Shown: positions 1 to 5,788 of the stretch, piece after piece
How positions within the stretch are numbered: the stretch's first letter is position 1
How the letters are laid out: every line of letters begins with the position of its first letter
Assembly: GCA_002372575.1 (NCBI GenBank)
Contig: DFHC01000064.1
Span: 1-8,575, forward strand
DNA: 8,575 nucleotides
Origin: a bacterium UBA3734
GTDB taxonomy: Bacteria; Bacteroidota; Bacteroidia; Bacteroidales; Bacteroidaceae
Direction: 5' to 3'
Notes under the pieces: model-generated
The model's database searches: none
What the model was told of the DNA's origin: nothing
The model's input: the letters and a program-made list of their open reading frames with translations, nothing else
Position numbers and translations under genes: made by a program

Positions 1-245
1 GGCGAAGCTACAACCAGCAGGTTGTCGGCCTGCGAAAGTTTGGCCACGAACTTCGTTTTGAGCGTGCTCACCACCATATCATTGTACAACGCGCTGAAAT
101 CTATTTCCTGCGTATTGAGGAAACGGAACCGCTGCGGGTAGTCGCGCTGCAACACCTCGAGTTGCCTGAACGTGTGCAGGTTGCTGTTCACCGGGTCTAT
201 CACGCCGTAAGCATCAAAGGCGATGTATGTCTGGTGGCTGTTCAT
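1..245 (-). CDS. TIR-like (ThsB/MTH538-type) domain protein, N-terminal part, cut by window edge
   Basis: The frame starts at the ATG complementary to 243-245 and runs off the left edge after about 81 codons. The peptide begins MNSHQTYIAFDAYGVIDP. It continues with a helix-rich stretch (HTFRQLEVLQRDYP), then FRFLNTQEIDF, then STLKTKFVAKLSQADNLLVVAS. That order (TYIAFD strand, an f.f.n..e strand, a TLK...L..a helix, a hydrophobic LLVV strand) resembles the TIR-like family that includes ThsB of Thoeris. Members of that family make or respond to NAD-derived signals in anti-phage defence. The catalytic region lies outside the window, so activity cannot be judged. A good promoter lies just upstream (270-301), and the gene is divergent from the ncRNA and type III RM genes. 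The family call rests on motif memory only; an unrelated Rossmann-like protein is the alternative. Confidence 0.5.
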   Translation of the reverse strand, partial: MNSHQTYIAFDAYGVIDPVNSNLHTFRQLEVLQRDYPQRFRFLNTQEIDFSALYNDMVVSTLKTKFVAKLSQADNLLVVAS

Positions 246-269
246 CTCTGTTTTTTTCTTGCGCCACCA

Positions 270-301
270 CAAAGTTAAGGTTCTTTCCGCAAATATGCAA
301 A
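270..301 (-). promoter_or_regulatory. Bacteroidetes-type promoter of the TIR-like gene
   Basis: Read on the minus strand, TAACTTTG (277 to 270) matches the Bacteroidetes -7 box TAnnTTTG. A TTTG (301 to 298) lies 20 bases upstream as the -33 box. The predicted start of transcription, near 263, leaves a leader of about 17 bases before the ATG at 245. Confidence 0.65.
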
Positions 302-305
302 CAAA

Positions 306-339
306 TGTGGCACGGCGCGAAAAAAAATGCGTAATTTTG
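306..339 (+). promoter_or_regulatory. Promoter driving the structured RNA
   Basis: TAATTTTG at 332-339 is an exact TAnnTTTG -7 box on the plus strand. The -33 element is weaker: TGTG at 306-309, 22 bases upstream. Transcription would begin near 345-348, just at the left arm of the long folded RNA. It overlaps the upstream side of the divergent TIR-gene promoter, so the two may compete. Confidence 0.5.
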
Positions 340-345
340 CATCCG

Positions 346-550
346 AGTCGTGGACTTTCTGTATAGAACCGCGGCCATTTTGTGGGTAAAAATTAGCGTT
401 GGCTATTATTCAAACGTTCAGAAACTTGCAGGTGGAAAGAACACGAAAAGTAATAATGGTTGCGCTCACTATCATAGTGGGCGTTTTCCTGTTTTCTTTT
501 CGTAGGTTTCCTGCAAGTACCTTGAACGTTGGACGGTGAAGACGTCCACG
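346..550 (+). ncRNA. Structured noncoding RNA, long irregular rod; possibly 6S-like
   Basis: No credible reading frame covers this stretch, but it folds strongly. Nested pairings seen directly are: CGTGGAC 349-355 with GTCCACG 544-550 (closing stem); AACGTTCA 413-420 with TGAACGTT 523-530; ACTTGCAGG 424-432 with CCTGCAAGT 510-518; CGAAAAG 444-450 with CTTTTCG 496-502; and an apical hairpin CGCTCACTA 463-471 with TAGTGGGCG 475-483 (one G-U pair). Together they form a rod of roughly 120 nt with small internal loops, inside an outer 7-bp stem. A competing hairpin, GGACG 531-535 with CGTCC 543-547, could switch with the outer stem. A promoter ends just upstream. A rod of about 200 nt closed by its own ends recalls 6S RNA, but the bubble is asymmetric (about 57 nt against 13). 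No T-run terminator is visible. The structured-RNA call is fairly secure; the family is not. Confidence 0.6.
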
Positions 551-1169
551 TTTCGTAATCGTACTTGTGGGAACATTTGTTTATTGGCTCGGCGCGTTGA
601 TAACGTAAATCATTATGACAAACAACGGAATGAAAGAAAGCCTGCTGCTTGAAATAGACAAGCGGGTGTCCGACAAGGTGCTCGAGCCTACCAATGCCGA
701 GCTGCTAAAAAAACTGATTCTCGCTGCGGATGACGACAACGAGGCGATGATGATTGCTGCATTGGGTACAACTTACAAGAAAACGGGCTTTCACTTTGAC
801 AAGCGTCTGGAAAGACTCAGCAACGACATTCGCTATTTCAAGAAGAATGAGGCACTGAGTTTTCACACCGACGACAGTAAGCCAACGCACAAACTCATCA
901 TTGGCGACAACTACGAGGCTTTACAAAATTTGCTCATCGAGTACAAAGGGCGCGTGGATGTCATCTATATCGACCCACCTTACGGCAAAGACAGTATGGG
1001 AGAGTTTGCACAAACGAACTACGAAAACGCCATCACTCGCGACAATCTTCTTTCGATGCTTTACCCTCGTTTGATGTTGGCAAAACAACTATTGGCGGAA
1101 AGTGGTGTTATATTCTGTAGCATTGATGACCGCAACCAAGCATACATAAAATGTTTGTTTGATGAGGTG

Positions 1170-1192
1170 TTTTTGGAAAAAACTTCATTTCA
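1170..1192 (+). other. Frameshift site in mod
   Basis: The sequence reads GTG, then five T (1170-1174), GG, then six A (1177-1182), then CTTC. The upstream frame gives DEVF-LEKTSFQ and soon ends. The frame one base back gives F-GKNFIS-NIIWRK, which fits the family pattern after DEVF. Adding one T (T6) or removing two (T3) restores a single frame, giving DEVFFGKNF or DEVFGKNF. Confidence 0.7.
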
Positions 1193-2220
1193 AACATTAT
1201 TTGGAGGAAACAAGGTGGTGGCAAAGCCGATAGTAGTTATTTGGCCAATAATTGTGAATATGTTATTACTTATAAAAAAGCATCATTAGAAAAATTTAAT
1301 GGCAATGAAATAGACGAAACCATTTTCAACAAAACAGATGATAATGGGAGGAAATATCGGCTAATGTCTTTGGATTTTGGAAGTCTTTCTTATTCTGTTT
1401 CATTGGATTATCCGATAACATTACCAAATGGCATAGTTTGCTATCCTGATTGTGAAAAAACATACAATGAAAGAAAAAAAGGTAAGGTAAATAGCCACGA
1501 TTGGTGTTGGAGATGTAGTAAGGAAGAATACGAAAAAAGATTAAATGCAGGCAAAATTGAGTTCACGTACAATAAGAGAACTGGAAAATGGAAAGTTCAA
1601 GAACGATTGTATTTGGATGAAAAAAAAGAAGGTGGATTGCGAGAAAATATAATAACAGAATTTACAAATAGAACTGCGAAAAATCAATTAAAAAGTATTT
1701 TTCAAGACGTGGTTTTTAATTATCCAAAACCTATTGATTTATGCCAATTTCTTATCAATCTATATCCAAAGAAAAATATTATAGTCCTCGATTTCTTCGC
1801 TGGCAGCGGCACAACAGGGCACGCTGTACTTGATATGAACAAAAAAGACGAAGGAAACCGCCAATTTATTCTCTGCCAATTGAATGAAAAGACTGACACC
1901 ACACCCAACGGAATCGCCTACGATGTGACGAGCAAGCGACTGAAACGAGTAATGACTGGCGAATGTTATGACGGAACGAAAAGTTTCAAGTGGGCAGAAG
2001 AAAATACGCCTTACGGCGGAAATCTGGATGTGTATGAAATAGCAACGGTTCATAATTCTAATAACATAGAGGGTCAGACACCATTTGATGTGATTGACGA
2101 AACGCTCTACGGAAGAGAAAAGTTTACTACGCTACGCGAGAAAGTGGATTGGGTATGCGGAAATTTCGCCCATACACAAAAATGGATTGACGACAACGAT
2201 TGGTTAGACAAACACAAACT

Positions 2221-2226
2221 GGAGGG
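2221..2226 (+). promoter_or_regulatory. Shine-Dalgarno-like site of res
   Basis: GGAGGG lies inside the last codons of mod, nine bases before the ATG at 2236. This site favours the ATG at 2236 over the TTG at 2200, which would overlap mod by 31 bases. It also suggests that res translation is coupled to the end of mod. Confidence 0.55.
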
Positions 2227-2235
2227 TTAAAAACG

Positions 2236-4272
2236 ATGCTACTAGAGGCAAAAGACCTGCAACAACGTGCTGTGGAAGAACTGTTGCAAAAGGCAGAGGG
2301 GAACAAGAAAGTGCTGACTTTCCGAGCACCGACAGGCAGCGGAAAAACGCGAATGATGGCCGACTTTATGAATCGGGTGTTGGCTGCCCACGACGATGTT
2401 GTGTTTTTGGTGTCCACGCTGTCGAAAGGGAATCTGGCACAGCAAAATTACGATGTTTTTCGCGATTGTGCCGACAAAGGAATTTTCCCAAAGATTGATG
2501 CCCACTTGATTTCGACGGAAGTAAGTGGCGAGGAAACGCTTTTTATTCCTGAAAATCACAATGTCTATGTGCTTCCACGCGACTTGTTCAAGAAAAACGG
2601 TCGATTGATGCAAGGTCCGATGCTGAACTTTCTGCGTACAATGACAGAAAACTATTTTGGCAAAGGGAAAAACAAACAAATTTTTCTCATCAAAGACGAA
2701 TGTCACCAAGCCACGAACAATCTTGATGCCATCTCGGAAGATTTCTTCAAGCGAATTTTCAACTTTTCCGCTACGCCGAAGTTGAATCGTGGGCAAGTGC
2801 CCGATGTGCAAATTACAGACGATGAAGCCGTGCAAGCCAAACTGATTAAGCGAGTGGAGTTGGTGGACGACGACAGTGTGCCTGTAGAAACGGCTTTGGA
2901 GAAGTTTCAGGAAATCAAGCAAGCCTATCGCAATCTGTTGGGCGTGAATCCCTGCCTGATTATCCAAATATCGAATAAAGACAAAGCCGAAGACGAGTGG
3001 AACACACGTATCAAGCCTGCATTGGACAAGCATCAGGATTTAAAGTGGATGGTGATAGTCGATAAAAGCAAATTGTGCGACACCAACGACGATATCAAGA
3101 AAAAATTGCCTGTGGAGCGTTGGAAAGATTATGCCAAAGGCAACGAATCGACAATTGACGTGATTGTTTTCAAAATGGTTATTTCGGAAGGTTGGGATAT
3201 TCCACGAGCCTGTATGCTCTATCAAGTGAGAGATACGCAAAGCAGGCAGTTGGACGAACAGGTGATGGGGCGTGTTCGCCGAAATCCCCGTTTGCTCGAC
3301 TTTGAAAAACTCTGCGACGAAGCCAAGGAATTGGCAATGACGGCGTGGGTATGGGGCATCGAGCCAGATGGAATGAAGCAGACGCATCCCGTCAGGCTGT
3401 GGAAAAGCGATAGCGTAAACCTGCAAGACCACATCAAAGTAAGAACGACCCACTTGATCAATCTGACGAACAAAAAAGGGTTTAAAATTGAAGAAGTCAT
3501 TCAACCTGATACAAAATCTGTACATACCAACATCTTCACATTATATAATAAATTGGCGAGAGTTGAAAATGAACTGCAAAACCTCTGCTTTGAATATGCC
3601 CACGACAACATTGGCCGTTGGTGGACATTTATGGAACAAATTGACAGGATAAAGAAACATTACGACACCTATATCTGCAATTACGAGGAGAGTATGGAGG
3701 TAGATAAAGAAACTACGTTCCCTGCAACATCATCTTACGTGGATAATGGGAACCACAACGAACTGGAAGATTGGGTGTGGTGTCGTCGGGGAAAATCTAC
3801 AACATTCGCTTTCGACAGTGAAGCAGAACGAAAATGGGCTTCAGTGCTTAGCAAATTAGCCATCAGGTGCGGTGACAAAGTTCGTACAAATTTGTTTGAT
3901 GATGATTACCGTTACTTATGGGGCAAAAATTTCCCACACAATTCAGATATCAAATACGAATATTATCTGAACGGTATCCACTCGTCGTATCCTGACTTTA
4001 TTTTGAAAGATTTTCAGGGGAAAATTCACATTTTTGAAGTTAAAAGTGTGAATCATTCAGGTACGATGCCCGTTGATGAGGCAGAATATGAACGAAAAGT
4101 AAACGAACTGAAAGAATGCTATCGCGTGAGTTCCGCCCTACTGCCCGACCACGTGTTTTATCTGCCCATTCTTAAAGGAGACGATTGGGATATTTTCAAA
4201 TATGAACAAGGCAATGCCACAATGACATCACTTGAAGAAATTAGACGAGAATTATCTTCAAACCAATCGTGA
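2236..4272 (+). CDS. res: Type III restriction endonuclease subunit Res
   Basis: Res is the ATP-dependent translocation and cleavage subunit of a type III RM system and acts in complex with Mod. The 678-residue protein shows a superfamily 2 helicase core: Walker A APTGSGKT (31-38, K37), the DEAD-like box DECH (154-157), motif III FSAT (177-180), SEGWDIP (317-323) and motif VI QVMGRVRRNP (342-351). A C-terminal PD-(D/E)XK nuclease follows, with PD at 586-587 and EVK at 601-603, in YPDFIL...HIFEVKS. All key residues are present, so the subunit looks functional. It is shorter than many Res proteins (often 800-1000 residues) but has both ends. The ATG at 2236 is preferred because of the GGAGGG before it. 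Its partner mod is frameshifted, so the complex may lack modification and recognition. Its end overlaps the convergent remnant by 15 bases. Confidence 0.92.
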   Translation: MLLEAKDLQQRAVEELLQKAEGNKKVLTFRAPTGSGKTRMMADFMNRVLAAHDDVVFLVSTLSKGNLAQQNYDVFRDCADKGIFPKIDAHLISTEVSGEETLFIPENHNVYVLPRDLFKKNGRLMQGPMLNFLRTMTENYFGKGKNKQIFLIKDECHQATNNLDAISEDFFKRIFNFSATPKLNRGQVPDVQITDDEAVQAKLIKRVELVDDDSVPVETALEKFQEIKQAYRNLLGVNPCLIIQISNKDKAEDEWNTRIKPALDKHQDLKWMVIVDKSKLCDTNDDIKKKLPVERWKDYAKGNESTIDVIVFKMVISEGWDIPRACMLYQVRDTQSRQLDEQVMGRVRRNPRLLDFEKLCDEAKELAMTAWVWGIEPDGMKQTHPVRLWKSDSVNLQDHIKVRTTHLINLTNKKGFKIEEVIQPDTKSVHTNIFTLYNKLARVENELQNLCFEYAHDNIGRWWTFMEQIDRIKKHYDTYICNYEESMEVDKETTFPATSSYVDNGNHNELEDWVWCRRGKSTTFAFDSEAERKWASVLSKLAIRCGDKVRTNLFDDDYRYLWGKNFPHNSDIKYEYYLNGIHSSYPDFILKDFQGKIHIFEVKSVNHSGTMPVDEAEYERKVNELKECYRVSSALLPDHVFYLPILKGDDWDIFKYEQGNATMTSLEEIRRELSSNQS

Positions 4273-4509
4273 TTGTTTTTGTTGGAGAACTTCCCAGTGA
4301 CCACCTTTCTTGCTTCCCTGCCTAACTAAAATACCCAAATCTTTCAGGCGCTTCATTTGTTTTTCCACGCCACGCTGACTAAGACCAATGCGTTCCGCTA
4401 TCTCCTGTGCTGTCAGAGTGGGATTGGAGAGAAGCAGCAACAGTAGTCGCTTGTCATTTGTTCCGAACTTTGTTCCGAATATTATTCCGAACTCATCGGC
4501 GTATCTGAT
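4258..4509 (-). pseudogene. 3' remnant of an AlbA_2/COG2865-type DNA-binding protein (winged helix)
   Basis: Only the C-terminal end of a gene remains, about 83 codons ending at the TAG complementary to 4258-4260. Residues include EFGIIFGTKFGTNDKR, then SNPTLTAQEIAERIGLSQ, then RGVEKQMKRLKDLGILVRQG and SKKGGHWEVL. This is a winged helix-turn-helix preceded by the FGT-type repeat that is usual at the end of AlbA_2 (divergent AAA_4) putative ATP-binding transcriptional regulators. In the same frame the only sequence upstream is the TAA that ends the neighbouring hydrolase (4525-4527). There is no ATG start and no N-terminal ATP-binding domain. It is therefore a truncated leftover, probably cut when the RM genes or the flanking chromosome were rearranged. 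A freestanding small HTH protein from the TTG at 4440 is possible but less likely. Confidence 0.65.
4461..4492 (-). repeat. 12-bp tandem repeat encoding FGT units
   Basis: On the plus strand TTCCGAAC/T recurs at 4461, 4473 and 4485, an exact 12-base period, with the intervening bases partly conserved. On the coding strand the units give FGTN, FGTK and FGII. Such four-residue FGT repeats vary in number between members of this protein family. Confidence 0.6.
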
Positions 4510-4524
4510 TCGATGGCGAGTTTT

Positions 4525-5742
4525 TTACAGCCCAAACAACTGCCGATACTGCGCGGCGAGGTAGTCATCGACCCATTTGTAGTAGGTTTCGATAGCCTTG
4601 AAGTCGCCTTTTTTACGGAATTTTTCGATGCTTTCAACTCCTTTCTTGACTACTTCCTGCTCAACGGGACGGAGTCGTTGCACGGTGCCCGTCTGGGCGC
4701 GGTTCATCAATTTCGAGAGGTCGATGTAGGCCTTTGTATTGCCGCGTTGCAACGAGAAAATCCGTTCTTTTAGCGTGAGCGAAAGGGTGTTTAGCTGTGC
4801 GCGCCCTGTACCGTCGTCGCCAAGCATTTTCGGCAGCTTTTCCGAGGGTAGCAGCAGGGCGGGGACAGCCACTGCGGTCATTGGCGAGCCGATGATGACC
4901 CAGCTGACCGTGTTTTCAGGCTTTTCGTGGGGCAACACTCCTTGAACGAGGATGGTAGAGGCCGTGGAATAGCGCGTGATGTAGTCGCTGATGGGGAACA
5001 TTCGCACATCGCTTTCGGTCGCGGGCATGAAATCTTCCATTTTCATCTTCGTCAGACCATGCGTGGAATAGCGCGGAATGCCTGTCAGCAGGCGTGTGGC
5101 ATCGATTTTTCCTTCGCCAGCGGCTGCGGTCATGTAGTCGGTGATGGCGCAATAGCGCTCCACGCCCTGATCCAAAAGGTGGTTGCCTGTTGTGCCGAAA
5201 TTCGTGCGCATCAGGTAGCCATCGGGTGCAACCGTCGGGTCGTTTACGTCGAATTTCACGTATTTGTAGTGTCCGGTTTCGTAGTAGGCGCAGCAACCAT
5301 GTGCGTCGAGCACACCGAAATTGGAATTGACCTGTCGGGGCTTGGCGATGGTGTCGAGCAGCGTCTCGAAGTCCTCGACCGTGGCGCAGAGGCTTAGTGC
5401 CTTGCGGATAAGGATGCCGTCGCCCTCGGTGTCGCCCTCGTCGCCGTTGAGGTTGTAGGCTGCTGTGTTGATGATGGCGAAACCTGCCTCGTTGTGGCCG
5501 CCCCAGACGTGTTCAGCCAGCGTGTCATTGGTGTTCACAAGGCCGACGTAGCGAAAACGCTGGCCATGCACGACGAGCATTCGATTCTCGAGTGTGCCCG
5601 TGTCGCGATTTTTGAAAAGCAGTGGGCGTCCGTCGGTCGTGGCCTTGCCTGAAACGATGACCGAGGTGCACGCGCTGGCAGATAGTGACGTTATCCACAG
5701 CAGACATGATAAGGCGATTGTTAATGCAGAAAATCTTTTCAT
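4525..5742 (-). CDS. Exported Ntn hydrolase, C45/AAT-like (linear amide C-N hydrolase superfamily)
   Basis: The 405-residue protein starts with a clear signal peptide: KR, a hydrophobic core ALTIALSCLLWITSL, then SASA. The next residue is Cys25, in CTSVIVSGKATTDGRPLLFKNRD. In penicillin acyltransferase/choloylglycine hydrolase-like Ntn enzymes an N-terminal Cys followed by a G-R-P-L..K-N-R-D segment is the nucleophile region. Cleavage of the signal after Ala24 would expose it directly. Further family-like stretches are VWGGHNEAGFAIINTAAY and NSNFGVLDAHGCCAYYET. The enzyme likely hydrolyses or transfers acyl groups at amide bonds in the periplasm; the substrate cannot be read from sequence. 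Bile-salt hydrolase or carcinine hydrolase-like activity are alternatives within the superfamily. It lies 46 bases downstream of cca with no clear TAnnTTTG between them, so co-transcription with cca is likely. Confidence 0.75.
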   Translation of the reverse strand: MKRFSALTIALSCLLWITSLSASACTSVIVSGKATTDGRPLLFKNRDTGTLENRMLVVHGQRFRYVGLVNTNDTLAEHVWGGHNEAGFAIINTAAYNLNGDEGDTEGDGILIRKALSLCATVEDFETLLDTIAKPRQVNSNFGVLDAHGCCAYYETGHYKYVKFDVNDPTVAPDGYLMRTNFGTTGNHLLDQGVERYCAITDYMTAAAGEGKIDATRLLTGIPRYSTHGLTKMKMEDFMPATESDVRMFPISDYITRYSTASTILVQGVLPHEKPENTVSWVIIGSPMTAVAVPALLLPSEKLPKMLGDDGTGRAQLNTLSLTLKERIFSLQRGNTKAYIDLSKLMNRAQTGTVQRLRPVEQEVVKKGVESIEKFRKKGDFKAIETYYKWVDDYLAAQYRQLFGL

Positions 5743-5788
5743 TTTGTTTGGTTTTGGGTTGTTGCGGGGTTTTAGTCTTGGCTGTTAT

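Larger units (their letters stand above)
615..2230 (+). pseudogene. mod: Type III RM DNA methyltransferase Mod (N6-adenine), frameshifted
   Basis: Mod methylates adenine and supplies target recognition for the type III Mod-Res complex. The first frame, 615-1289 (ATG start), carries the family's N-terminal region and motif IV, DPPY, at residues 120-123, in VDVIYIDPPYGKDS. Homology leaves this frame near 1170-1192 and continues in another frame through NIIWRKQGGGKADSSYLANN (from 1193), the target recognition domain, and VLDFFAGSGTTGHAV (motif I, about 1786-1830), to the TAA at 2228-2230. Motif IV before motif I is the beta-class order typical of type III Mod. Restored, the protein would be about 538 residues, somewhat short for the family. 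The middle (about 1240-1790) is much more AT-rich than both ends. Nine bases separate its stop codon region from the res start signal, so mod and res form an operon. It could be a true pseudogene, a phase-variable OFF state or a homopolymer sequencing error. Confidence 0.85.

Noticed and set aside
346..550. Retron-type msr-msd RNA, because inverted ends CGTGGAC/GTCCACG enclose a long hairpin.
   Set aside because: No reverse transcriptase is encoded nearby; the next gene is a type III methyltransferase. An RNA with its own promoter explains the layout without one.
576..608. Separate promoter for mod (TTTG at 576 with TAACGTAA at 601).
   Set aside because: The downstream box matches TAnnTTTG only at TA; transcription from the ncRNA promoter is as likely.
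1175..1185. Programmed -1 frameshift at the AAAAAAC slippery heptamer in mod.
   Set aside because: The heptamer is in phase with the downstream frame, not with the upstream frame (GAA AAA ACT), so the classic two-codon slip does not apply, and no strong stimulatory stem is evident just after it.
2242..3033. A 263-codon open frame on the minus strand inside res.
   Set aside because: It is antisense to conserved helicase motifs, has no recognisable protein features and follows from the codon usage of res.
4264..4280. Intrinsic terminator after res (CAAT-CGTG-ATTG followed by five T).
   Set aside because: The stem is only four base pairs and AT-rich, too weak to call.
4927..5397. A 156-codon plus-strand frame opposite the Ntn hydrolase.
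   Set aside because: It is a shadow of the hydrolase gene; its His/Val-rich composition is unlike a real protein, and it has no promoter.
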